This document shows positions 1 through 6,114 of a stretch of 6,168 bases of DNA, piece by piece. Position numbers and translations under genes: made by a program. Positions within the stretch are counted from its first letter, which is position 1. Every line of letters begins with the position of its first letter. The stretch is from Chromobacteriaceae bacterium. GTDB taxonomy: Bacteria; Pseudomonadota; Gammaproteobacteria; Burkholderiales; Aquaspirillaceae. The DNA lies in NCBI GenBank assembly GCA_030151505.1, contig JASLDQ010000064.1:1-6168 (forward strand), given 5' to 3'. Under the pieces are notes generated by a model that saw only the letters and a list, made by a program, of their open reading frames with translations, ran no database searches and was not told the origin of the DNA.

Positions 1-705
1 GCGCCGGCAGTCCTGCCAGTAGCGCAGGCAGGCGTCGGCCAGCGCCTGGGCCGGGTCGACGCAGAGGGGCAGCAGGTCCGAGCCGATGTGGGCCAGTCCG
101 ACCGGGACTTCGGTGCAGGCCAGCACCAGACGCTGCGCGCCGCGTTGCCGCAGGCCGCGGGCGGCCTGTTGCAGCAGCGCGCCGCCGCGCGCCAGCTCGT
201 TGCGCTTGATTGCATAGCAGCCGGGGGTGAACAGCTGGTCGAGCTCGTCGTCGGTGTTGGTGAGGAAGGGCAGGCCGGCGGCCTCGAAGCGGGTCTGGTA
301 CAGCCCGGCTGCCAGCGCGCCGCGGGTGGCGATCAGGCCGATCGGCCCGTCGCTGCCGGCGAGCGCCGCCAGCGTGGCGTCGACGATGTGGAGGATGGGC
401 GCGGCGCTGGCCGCCGCCAGTGCGCCGTACCAGCTGTGCGCGGTGTTGCACGGGATGACGATGCGGGTGGCGCCGGCGGCGTTCAGGCGGGCCACGCCGT
501 CGAGCATGGCCGGCAGCGGCGATTTCCCGGCGCCGGCCAGCGCCAGCTGCCGGTCCGGAATCTGCGGCACGTTCCAGATCACGGTCGGCACGTGGTCCTG
601 GTCGCCGCCGGCTGGGGTGGCCGCCACCAGCTTGTGCAGGAAATCGACCGTCGCCAGCGGCCCCATCCCGCCCAGCACGCCGATCAGCGGTGCGGTCTCT
701 GCCAT
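1..705 (-). CDS. Aspartate/glutamate racemase family protein (3' end outside window)
   Basis: A PLP-independent, two-cysteine amino acid racemase of the Asp/Glu racemase family, cytoplasmic, probably acting on aspartate or an analogue. Translating the complement from the ATG at 705-703 gives 235 codons open to the window edge, without a stop; family members are usually about 230-240 residues, so only the last few are missing. Visible landmarks are the N-terminal GVLGGMGPLATVDF (9-22), the first catalytic cysteine in IPCNTAH (Cys86) and the second in LACTE (Cys197). The start lies two bases after the TGA of the PLP-enzyme gene, in the string TGACCATG, with no obvious Shine-Dalgarno of its own, so translation is probably coupled. 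It is the last gene seen in a sulfonate-type uptake operon, which makes cysteate or cysteine sulfinate, both aspartate analogues, reasonable substrates; this is inference. Family assignment is firm, substrate is not. Confidence 0.9.
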   Translation of the reverse strand, partial: MAETAPLIGVLGGMGPLATVDFLHKLVAATPAGGDQDHVPTVIWNVPQIPDRQLALAGAGKSPLPAMLDGVARLNAAGATRIVIPCNTAHSWYGALAAASAAPILHIVDATLAALAGSDGPIGLIATRGALAAGLYQTRFEAAGLPFLTNTDDELDQLFTPGCYAIKRNELARGGALLQQAARGLRQRGAQRLVLACTEVPVGLAHIGSDLLPLCVDPAQALADACLRYWQDCRR

Positions 706-707
706 GG

Positions 708-1721
708 TCAGAACGCCGGCTGCGGCGCCAGCACCGAGCGGTAGCCGAACAGCCCCGCCGCGCCGCCGGTATGCACGAACACGATGTTTTCGCCCGGCTT
801 GAAATGGCCGCGCCGGATCAGGTCGATCAGGCCGGCAAAGCCTTTGCCGCTGTAGACCGGGTCGAGCAGGATGCCTTCGTGACGGGCGAGCAGCTGCACC
901 GCCTCGATCATGCCGTCGGTCGGAATGCCGTAGCCCGCGCCGACATAGTCGGAATTGGCCTCGACCGCGGCATCGGGAAAGTCGCCGGCAATGCCGAGCA
1001 GCTCCCAGGTCTGGCGCGCCAGCCGGCGCACGTTTTCTTCCTGCTTGTCCCTGGGCGCGCGCACGCTGATGCCGAGCACCGGGATGTGGCTGTTGCTGCC
1101 CTCGAAACCCGTCACCAGACCGGCCTGGGTGCCGGTGCTGCCGCTGGCGTGCACCACCCGGTCGATGCGCAGGCCCAGTTCGTTGGCCTGCGCGACGATT
1201 TCCTGCGCGGCCACCACATAGCCGAGCGCGCCGACCGGGTTGGAACCGCCGCCGGGGATCAGGTAGGGCGTCTCGCCGGCCGCGCGCAGGCGGTCGCCGA
1301 CGAGGCCGAGTTCCGCGTTCATGTCGGTGCCGGCCGGGCGGGTTTCGATGGCGGCCGCCCCCAGAATCTGGTCGAGCAGCACGTTGCCGTTGCTGTAGTA
1401 GTCGGCGTGCGCGCCGCTGACGCGTTCTTCCAGCAGCACCGTGGTCTTCAGCCCGTGCCTGTTGGCGGCGGCGATGGTCTGGCGCACGTGGTTGGACTGG
1501 GTCGCGCCCTGGGTGACGATGTGGCTGGCGCCCTGGGCCAGCGCGTCGCCGATCAGGAATTCCAGCTTGCGGGTCTTGTTGCCGCCCAGCGCGAGGCCGG
1601 TGTTGTCGTCGCGCTTGATATAGAGGTTCGGTCCGCCGAGCAGCCGGCTCAGGCGGGGCAGGAATTCCAGCGGGGTGGGGGCCTGGGTCAGGCGGACGCG
1701 GGGAAAGCGGGTCAGGTTCAT
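708..1721 (-). CDS. PLP-dependent D-cysteine desulfhydrase / L-cysteate sulfo-lyase (CuyA-like)
   Basis: A 337-residue fold-type II PLP enzyme of the ACC deaminase / D-cysteine desulfhydrase family. Family members cleave D-cysteine to pyruvate, sulfide and ammonia, or (CuyA) L-cysteate to pyruvate, sulfite and ammonia. With Met at 1721 as residue 1, the Schiff-base lysine is Lys49 in [11 protein letters not shown]. The substrate-carboxylate loop is TQGATQSNH (70-78), and the PLP phosphate loop is SGSTGTQAG (193-201). The C-terminal part has LDPVYSGKG and [14 protein letters not shown] chose the ATG at 1721 over the one at 1754. It has GGAG about nine bases upstream, it gives the N-terminus usual in the family (MNLTRFPR), and it avoids a 17-base overlap with the ATPase gene. 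The tau-type transporter directly upstream favours a sulfonate such as cysteate over D-cysteine, but the active-site residues I can see do not separate the two. Confidence 0.92.
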   Translation of the reverse strand: MNLTRFPRVRLTQAPTPLEFLPRLSRLLGGPNLYIKRDDNTGLALGGNKTRKLEFLIGDALAQGASHIVTQGATQSNHVRQTIAAANRHGLKTTVLLEERVSGAHADYYSNGNVLLDQILGAAAIETRPAGTDMNAELGLVGDRLRAAGETPYLIPGGGSNPVGALGYVVAAQEIVAQANELGLRIDRVVHASGSTGTQAGLVTGFEGSNSHIPVLGISVRAPRDKQEENVRRLARQTWELLGIAGDFPDAAVEANSDYVGAGYGIPTDGMIEAVQLLARHEGILLDPVYSGKGFAGLIDLIRRGHFKPGENIVFVHTGGAAGLFGYRSVLAPQPAF

Positions 1722-1737
1722 GCGTTGCGGCTCCGGA

Positions 1738-2550
1738 TCAATGGATGTCGGCAAGGTTGCCGGCCAGGGTTTTGGCCGCTTCTTCGCGGACCACGTGCAG
1801 GATGTCGCGCTTGAGCTGGCCGTAGGCCGGATCGGCGGCGAGGTCTTCCGGGTTGCGCGGGCGCTCGAACGGCACGCTCAGGGTTTCGCGGATGCGGCCG
1901 GGGCGGGCGGACATCACCATCACGCGGTCGGCCAGGAGCAGCGCCTCGTCGACGTCGTGGGTGACGAACAGGATGGTGGTCCGGGTGGCCTGCCACACCG
2001 CGGTCAGCAACTCCTGCATGGCAAGGCGGGTCTGGGCATCCAGCGCGCCGAACGGTTCGTCCATCAGCAGGATTTCCGGGTTGGGCAGCCAGGCCCGCGC
2101 CAGTGCCGCCCGCTGGCGCATCCCGCCCGACAACTGCCAGGGAAAGTGGCCGGCGAAATCCTGCAGGCCGACCAGCTGCAGATAGCGCGCGGCCTCCGGC
2201 AGATAGCGCTCCGGCGGCTGGCCGGCCATGCGCGGGCCGAAGGTGACGTTGTCGCGCACCGACAGCCACGGAAACAGCGTCGGCTGCTGGAACACCACCC
2301 CGCGCTCCGGGCCGGGGCCCTGGATCGGGCGGCCGTCCAGCCGCACCTCGCCGCGGTCGGCCTGCTCGAAGCCGGCGATCAGGTTGAGGATGGTCGACTT
2401 GCCGCAGCCGGACGGGCCGAGCAGGCAGACGATTTCGCCGTCGGCCAGCGCCAGCGAGATGTCGCTCAGCACCTCGGTCGAGCCGGTGCCGGTCGGGCCG
2501 GCGAAGCGTTTGCCGACACCGGCGAGGGTGATGCGGTGGGGCGTGGTCAT
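1738..2550 (-). CDS. ABC transporter ATP-binding protein, TauB/SsuB type
   Basis: A 270-residue ATPase subunit that powers a nitrate/sulfonate/taurine-family ABC importer at the inner face of the cytoplasmic membrane. All nucleotide-binding motifs are intact: Walker [10 protein letters not shown] (45-53), Q-loop in VFQQP (86-90), signature LSGGMRQR (140-147), Walker B ILLMDEP (160-166), D-loop GALD (168-171) and switch histidine in VTHD (His198). Length and the [11 protein letters not shown] segment after the Q-loop are typical of TauB/SsuB. The start codon overlaps the permease stop in ATGA, with AGGA eight bases upstream, indicating coupled translation. The same frame stays open further upstream to 3237, but that is the antisense-free shadow of the permease gene in GC-rich DNA and has no transporter features. 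The final substrate is set by the binding protein, so TauB as a name would be a guess. Confidence 0.95.
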   Translation of the reverse strand: MTTPHRITLAGVGKRFAGPTGTGSTEVLSDISLALADGEIVCLLGPSGCGKSTILNLIAGFEQADRGEVRLDGRPIQGPGPERGVVFQQPTLFPWLSVRDNVTFGPRMAGQPPERYLPEAARYLQLVGLQDFAGHFPWQLSGGMRQRAALARAWLPNPEILLMDEPFGALDAQTRLAMQELLTAVWQATRTTILFVTHDVDEALLLADRVMVMSARPGRIRETLSVPFERPRNPEDLAADPAYGQLKRDILHVVREEAAKTLAGNLADIH

Positions 2551-3419
2551 GCGTCTTTTCCTGTCCAGGGGGCGAAGCGCCGCTGCAACAGCACGATCAG
2601 CCAGTCGAAGAGATAGCCGGTCAGGCCCAGCAGCAGGATGCCCAGCAGCACCACGTCGGTCCGCAGATAGGTGCCGGCGTTGATCACCATCCAGCCCAGC
2701 CCGGAATTGGCCGCCACCATTTCGGCGGCGATCAGCGAGGTCCAGCCGATGCCGATCGACAGGCGGATGCCGGTGAAGACTTCGGGCAGGGCGTTGGGCA
2801 CCACCACGTGGGTGAACTGCTGGCGCCGGCTGGCGCCGAGGGTCTGGGCGGCGCGCAGGCGGGCCTGGCTGACGCCCTGCACCGCGGCCGATGCGCTGAC
2901 GACGATGCTCAGGAGGCTGGAAATGAAGATCAGGAAGAACTTGGCACCCTCGCCGATCCCGAACCACACGATCACCAGCGGCACCAGCGCGATCTTCGGC
3001 AGCGGGCGCAGGAACTGCACGAAGGGGTCGAGTGTCGCGCTCAGCCCCCGGTGCAGTCCCATCAGCAAGCCCAGCGGCACGCCGGTCGCGATGGCGGCGG
3101 CGAAGGCCGCGAAGGCGCGGGCCGAGCTGGTCAGCCAGTGCTCCCACAGCGGGGTCTGGCGGTAGCCGGTGGCCAGCAGCTCGCCGGCGGTCAGCAGGAT
3201 GTCGCCGGGCGGCGGCAGCAGCAGCGGATCGACCCATTCCAGCTCGCCGGACAGTTGCCAGACCAGCAGGAACAGCGCGATGGCCGCGATGCTGATCAGG
3301 GGGTATTTCCAGCGCGCGAGCGCGGCGCCTGCCGCTGCGGCCCGGCGGAAGGCACGGGCCTTCTCCGGGGCGCGCAGCGGCGGCAGCGGCGCAGTCAAAG
3401 ACTTCGAATCGGCGGCCAT
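2547..3419 (-). CDS. ABC transporter permease, TauC/SsuC type
   Basis: A 290-residue inner-membrane permease of the nitrate/sulfonate/taurine ABC importer family. A polar and basic N-terminal stretch (1-39) precedes about six hydrophobic segments near 40-57, 101-124, 142-156, 160-181, 219-240 and 257-279. The cytoplasmic EAA-type loop, which docks onto the ATPase, is visible at about 189-213 and includes AAQTLGASRRQQF and VVPNALPEVFTG. RPLPKIALVPLVIVWFGIG (138-156) before it is characteristic of TauC/SsuC proteins. It probably works as a homodimer with the ATPase encoded next, whose start overlaps its stop by four bases. The start at 3419 is seven bases after the binding-protein stop and has only a weak purine-rich signal (AGTGAG), so coupling to the upstream gene is likely. 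Confidence 0.95.
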   Translation of the reverse strand: MAADSKSLTAPLPPLRAPEKARAFRRAAAAGAALARWKYPLISIAAIALFLLVWQLSGELEWVDPLLLPPPGDILLTAGELLATGYRQTPLWEHWLTSSARAFAAFAAAIATGVPLGLLMGLHRGLSATLDPFVQFLRPLPKIALVPLVIVWFGIGEGAKFFLIFISSLLSIVVSASAAVQGVSQARLRAAQTLGASRRQQFTHVVVPNALPEVFTGIRLSIGIGWTSLIAAEMVAANSGLGWMVINAGTYLRTDVVLLGILLLGLTGYLFDWLIVLLQRRFAPWTGKDA

Positions 3420-3426
3420 GATCGAC

Positions 3427-4446
3427 TCACTTGGCGGCAGCGTGCTGCAGATAGGTGGTGTTGATGAACGGCGCGTAGGAGGCCGGGACTTCGCGCGGGC
3501 GCAGCTCGCCGATCTCGGCCAGGAAGGTGGCCGAGTCCTTGTACGCGCGGGTAATGCGCGAACCGGCCTTGGCGTTGCCGGTGCCGATATAGGCCGGGCT
3601 CAGCTGCTCGGTCAGCGACGGATAGCTCAGGCCCGCCAGCGTGCTGCGCGCGTTCTCGACCGGGATGCTGAGGTGGGCGGCGATCTGCCGGGCCGAGCCT
3701 TCCGGGTCCTTCTTGTACTGGTCGACCTTGTCCTGCACCACGCGCAGGAACTTGGCGACCAGCTGCGGATGTTTGTCGGCGAATTCCTTGCGCGCGACGA
3801 AGTTGTTGAACACCAGCACGCCCTGCTTCTGCAGGTCGCGGGTGGCGAAGATTTCCTGGCCGCCGGCCGCCTCCAGCTGCTGGCTGAACGGTCCCCACAC
3901 ATAGGCGGCGTCGATGTCGTTGCGCTGCCAGGCGGCCACGATCTCGGCCGGCTTCAGCGCCAGCGCCTTGATCTTGCTGCGGTCGACCTTGTTCAGTTTC
4001 ACCGCGACTTCGAAGGCGTACTGGGCGGTGGAATTGGCCGGAAAGGCGACGGTCTTGCCTTCCAGATCCTTCAGCGAGGCGATGCCCTTGCGGGCGATCA
4101 GGCGCTCGGCGGTGGCGATGATCTCGGGTGTGCCGATCACCTCGATCGGCAGCTTGCGCGCGATGCCGGCGGCGGCCGGGCTGGAGCCGAAGCGGGCGAT
4201 GTCGATCTCCTTGGCGGCGAACAGCGTCAGCACGTCCGAGCCGGAGTTGAACGCCACCCACTTCACCTTGGTGCCGAAGGCCTTCTCGAACGAGCCGTCG
4301 ATCTTGCCCAGCATCCACACGCGCGGGCCGCCGGCATAGGCCAGGCGCACCTCGGCGGGCACGTCCTCGGCGAAGGCGAGATTGGCCAGGCCGAGGAGGG
4401 AGGCGGCCGCCAGGCCGAACAGGGTTTTGCTCCACGTTTGCCGCAT
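3427..4446 (-). CDS. Periplasmic sulfonate-binding protein, TauA-like
   Basis: A 339-residue periplasmic solute-binding protein that delivers ligand to the permease and ATPase encoded downstream. Residues 1-26 form a Sec signal peptide (basic MRQTWSK, hydrophobic core, LAFA before the likely cut at Ala26/Glu27). The mature part follows the TauA/SsuA plan. FNSGSDVLTLFAAKEIDIA (66-84) and FGSSP (86-90) form the first ligand loop. GKTVAFPANST (130-140) comes next, then the hinge-proximal AAWQRNDIDAAYVWGP (171-186), which closely resembles the corresponding stretch of E. coli TauA as I remember it. The ATG at 4446 has AAGGAG seven bases upstream (complement of 4454-4459). It is the first gene of the operon. 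Taurine, cysteate or another small sulfonate is plausible. No taurine dioxygenase (TauD) is next to it, and a PLP lyase lies downstream instead, which points to a sulfonated amino acid. The exact ligand is inferred. Confidence 0.93.
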   Translation of the reverse strand: MRQTWSKTLFGLAAASLLGLANLAFAEDVPAEVRLAYAGGPRVWMLGKIDGSFEKAFGTKVKWVAFNSGSDVLTLFAAKEIDIARFGSSPAAAGIARKLPIEVIGTPEIIATAERLIARKGIASLKDLEGKTVAFPANSTAQYAFEVAVKLNKVDRSKIKALALKPAEIVAAWQRNDIDAAYVWGPFSQQLEAAGGQEIFATRDLQKQGVLVFNNFVARKEFADKHPQLVAKFLRVVQDKVDQYKKDPEGSARQIAAHLSIPVENARSTLAGLSYPSLTEQLSPAYIGTGNAKAGSRITRAYKDSATFLAEIGELRPREVPASYAPFINTTYLQHAAAK

Positions 4447-4477
4447 GATGGCGCTCCTTGAACAGGGAAAGCGACGG

Positions 4478-4506
4478 ACTATACGGCGGTGTTTTTAGAA
4501 CAAAAA
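4478..4506 (-). promoter_or_regulatory. Candidate promoter of the transporter operon
   Basis: Reading the minus strand, TATAGT (complement of 4478-4483) is a good -10 match. Seventeen bases upstream is TTTTTG (complement of 4501-4506), a poor -35. A start near 4470 would leave a leader of about 25 bases carrying the AAGGAG ribosome binding site. A second TATAGT lies 31 bases further upstream (complement of 4509-4514) and is an alternative -10, also without a good -35. A weak -35 is common where an activator is required. This is a reading by eye only. Confidence 0.35.
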
Positions 4507-4540
4507 CAACTATAAATTGATTTTGATATGCTTGTTTTTG
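4490..4540. promoter_or_regulatory. AT-rich operator candidate with three TGTTTTT elements
   Basis: Within an otherwise GC-rich region, the heptamer TGTTTTT occurs at 4490-4496, its complement AAAAACA at 4502-4508, and TGTTTTT again at 4533-4539. The first two make a perfect 7-bp inverted repeat with a 5-base spacer. The second and third extend to a perfect 9-bp inverted repeat, CAAAAACAA (4501-4509) and TTGTTTTTG (4532-4540), with centres 31 bases apart, about three helical turns. The cluster overlaps or lies just upstream of the candidate promoters of the operon that begins at 4446. Paired sites phased on the helix suit a dimeric or tetrameric regulator, for example a LysR-type protein such as the CysB/Cbl group that controls sulfonate genes in enteric bacteria. 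The identity of the regulator is a guess. Confidence 0.45.
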
Positions 4541-5000
4541 CATTAGGTGCGCCGCCTTCGGCCATGGGCGGGGCTGCCGGGGAACGAAGCCTTCATCGCA
4601 CCGCTGAACGGGCAGCGGCGCGATGTTGAGTTCCCGAGGTTGTCGATCTATGTGTATCTCATCAGCGAGACGAAGCTTGAGTTCACCGTCGGACGAAGCC
4701 CGGCCTGATTGCGGATTTCGCCGGCCGGCGCGGACATCGTCATCAGGCCAGTACGGCACGGGCTGCACCTCGCGATATGGCAGGAGTCCCACGGAAACAT
4801 GGCTGTCCATCGGCGAAAACGGCAGGGCGCGACGCGACCCGGGCGGGGTCGGGATGGAGGAGGCGGCCATGGTCCGGCGGCCCGTTTCGCTGGGCGAAGC
4901 GGGCAACGGCCCTCCTTGTAGAAGCCGCGCACCGACACCGACGCCGCGCGTCCCGGTACGCGGTTTTCCGCCCAGATCGAAGCAAGCGAGGGAGACAACA
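4541..5000. other. Intergenic region between divergent genes
   Basis: A 460-base stretch with no convincing gene. Open frames across it in both directions are rich in Arg, Ser and Pro and match nothing I recognise. It contains a 53-codon plus-strand stretch with coding-like codon bias (4547-4708), three small hairpins (4835-4851, 4880-4904, 4947-4962) and a weak sigma70-like pair TTGAGT (4626-4631) and TATGTG (4649-4654) with 17-base spacing. It must hold the promoter of the plus-strand gene at 5001, but I cannot place that with confidence. Confidence 0.6.
4880..4904 (+). other. 11-bp hairpin in the upstream region of the MoaF-like gene
   Basis: GCCCGTTTCGC (4880-4890) pairs with GCGAAGCGGGC (4894-4904) over 11 positions, one of them a G-U wobble in RNA, around a three-base TGG loop. 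No run of T follows on either strand, so it is not a standard terminator. It lies about 100 bases before the start codon at 5001 and probably sits in the leader of that transcript. It also lies just after a second, in-frame ATG at 4869 that has its own GGAGGAGG signal. Confidence 0.4.
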
Positions 5001-5573
5001 ATGTCGTACAAGCTCATGCGGGCCGTGGCCGGTGCATTTCTGCTGGCCGTTCTCCAGGCACCGGTCCTGGCTGCCGATCCTGCCGCGCCGGCCGAGGCCA
5101 AGCCGGCCCCGGAACGGGTCCAGATCATCGGCCAGCAGTTCGATTTCGTGTTCGGCAAGGATGCGGTCTATCGCCTGCGCTTCATCGACGCCCAGCATCT
5201 GGAAGTCACCGTGATGGCCGATCCCGATCCGGACACCGCGCCGGGAACGGTGAGCCGCCTGGAGGTCGCCATGACGGAGCTGCGGCCCGACGTCTACATG
5301 GTGACCTGGATCGATCCGGACACCGGCAGTACGGTCACGCACGTGGAGGATTTCGCCAACAAGGTCGCCTATGCCAACACCACCAACCTGGTGTCGGAAG
5401 GCTTCGCGCGGCTGAAAGGGGAAATCCGGCCCGTGACCGCCGCCGCGAACCCCGCCCCGGCGGTGGCGGCGCCGTCCGCTCCGCCGGCACCGGAAGCCAG
5501 ACCGCCGGTTGCACTGCCGGCCAGCGTGCCGGCGCCCCAGGCCGGCCCGGCCGCCACCGGCGCTGCCCTGTAA
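5001..5573 (+). CDS. Exported MoaF-like domain protein with Pro/Ala-rich tail
   Basis: A 190-residue protein with a clear Sec signal peptide (about 1-24, MSYKLMRAVAG, hydrophobic core, PVLA before the cut), so the mature part is periplasmic or secreted. Residues about 39-145 look like a small beta-barrel domain of the MoaF-like type. The best landmark is TELRPDVYMVTWIDP (92-106), followed by a His-containing HVEDFANKVAYAN (114-126) and a closing FARLKG (135-140). Proteins with this arrangement are mostly uncharacterised, and the MoaF name does not prove a link to molybdenum cofactor. Residues 146-190 are almost entirely Ala, Pro, Val and Gly, probably a disordered tail. The start at 5001 has AGGGAG six bases upstream and begins the signal peptide. 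An in-frame ATG at 4869 also has a strong GGAGGAGG signal but would put 44 Arg/Pro-rich residues before the signal peptide. The gene is divergent from the transporter operon, with no visible functional link. Confidence 0.85.
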   Translation: MSYKLMRAVAGAFLLAVLQAPVLAADPAAPAEAKPAPERVQIIGQQFDFVFGKDAVYRLRFIDAQHLEVTVMADPDPDTAPGTVSRLEVAMTELRPDVYMVTWIDPDTGSTVTHVEDFANKVAYANTTNLVSEGFARLKGEIRPVTAAANPAPAVAAPSAPPAPEARPPVALPASVPAPQAGPAATGAAL

Positions 5574-5884
5574 GGCCGGCCCGACCCGCCTGAGGAACCT
5601 GCGGGATGCTCAAGGGTAGGCCGGTCGGCCGCCGTCAGCGGCCGGCTGGCTAGGCGTGGTCCCCATGCCGCGCGCGGCGGGCGCGAACTCGGCGAAGCCG
5701 GCGGCAAGCCCGGCCAGACCCCGGTGTACACGCCGGCCGATGCCGAGCGGCGGGGCCATGCTGCCGACCCGCAAGAAGATGGCGTCGCGCGTCGGCAACC
5801 AGCTGCTGCAGGCGGTCGACAAGGAAACCGGGATGAGCCCGGCAAAGATATAAGTTTCCCCCTGCTTTCCCACAGTCCGTCCGT
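5574..5884. other. 3' region after the MoaF-like gene, no firm gene
   Basis: About 310 bases lie between the stop codon at 5573 and the terminator. The stretch holds a strong hairpin (5620-5650) and a plus-strand open frame ending in TAA at 5853 (up to 66 codons, stop included, from a GTG at 5656, or 32 from an ATG at 5758). No convincing ribosome binding site precedes these starts, and I recognise nothing in the peptide. It may be a long 3' untranslated region or the worn remains of a gene. Confidence 0.5.
5620..5650 (+). other. 13-bp GC-rich hairpin after the MoaF-like gene
   Basis: GCCGGTCGGCCGC (5620-5632) pairs with GCGGCCGGCTGGC (5638-5650) over 13 positions, two of them G-U in RNA, around the loop CGTCA. 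It begins 47 bases after the stop codon at 5573. No T run follows, so it is not a classical Rho-independent terminator. It could protect the mRNA 3' end or be a copy of a dispersed palindromic repeat, and the window shows only one copy. Confidence 0.5.
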
Positions 5885-5920
5885 GCCCGCCCGCCCCAAG
5901 GGGATGCGGGCGTTTTTTTT
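5885..5920 (+). terminator. Rho-independent terminator, plus strand
   Basis: GCCCGC (5885-5890) pairs with GCGGGC (5906-5911). Inside this, CCCC (5894-5897) pairs with GGGG (5900-5903) around an AA loop, and after the stem comes a run of eight T (5913-5920). It would end transcripts from the MoaF-like gene or from anything in the 3' region after it. No matching T run exists for the minus strand, so it is one-directional. It separates the MoaF-like gene from the gene at 6115, which must have its own promoter. Confidence 0.88.
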
Positions 5921-6114
5921 GCGGCGTGCCGCCGTCAGGGGCGGGAGTTGGCCGGTCGTCTCGATGACGGGAAATGTAACGGCGGGTGTCAGTACATTCA
6001 TCGCCTACACCGATACCGGATTGCTACAGACGGGGAGGGAGGGGAAGTCGATACTGGCCTCAAGACACAAGGACGTGTCGCTTACCACCCAAGACAGATT
6101 TTTAGGAGAGGTTC

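Noticed and set aside
1722..1754. Longer N-terminus for the PLP enzyme from the ATG at 1754
   Set aside because: It would add 11 residues not usual for the family and overlap the ATPase gene. The ATG at 1721 has a better-placed GGAG.
690..1814. 374-codon plus-strand open frame antisense to the PLP enzyme gene
   Set aside because: Its peptide is rich in Ala, Gly, Arg and His with no motif, while the minus strand encodes an intact PLP enzyme with all key residues. Long antisense frames are expected in GC-rich genes.
2551..3237. Upstream extension of the ATPase frame into the permease gene
   Set aside because: The ATPase starts naturally at 2550, with a Shine-Dalgarno sequence and a family-typical N-terminus. 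The extension is an out-of-frame reading of the permease.
3169..4461. 430-codon plus-strand open frame across the permease and binding-protein genes
   Set aside because: It is antisense to two well-supported genes and has low-complexity composition with no recognisable domain.
4719..4730. 12-bp perfect palindrome CGCCGGCCGGCG
   Set aside because: Short C/G palindromes are common by chance in DNA of this composition, and nothing around it suggests a site.
3395..5158. 587-codon minus-strand open frame spanning the binding protein, operator region and part of the MoaF-like gene
   Set aside because: It crosses a probable promoter and three unrelated sequences, and is frame-shifted from the real binding protein. 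Its peptide is Arg/Ala/Gly-rich with no family resemblance.
5610..5873. 87-codon minus-strand open frame beginning with GTG
   Set aside because: It has no good ribosome binding site and no recognisable motif, and lies opposite the 3' region and hairpin of a plus-strand transcript.
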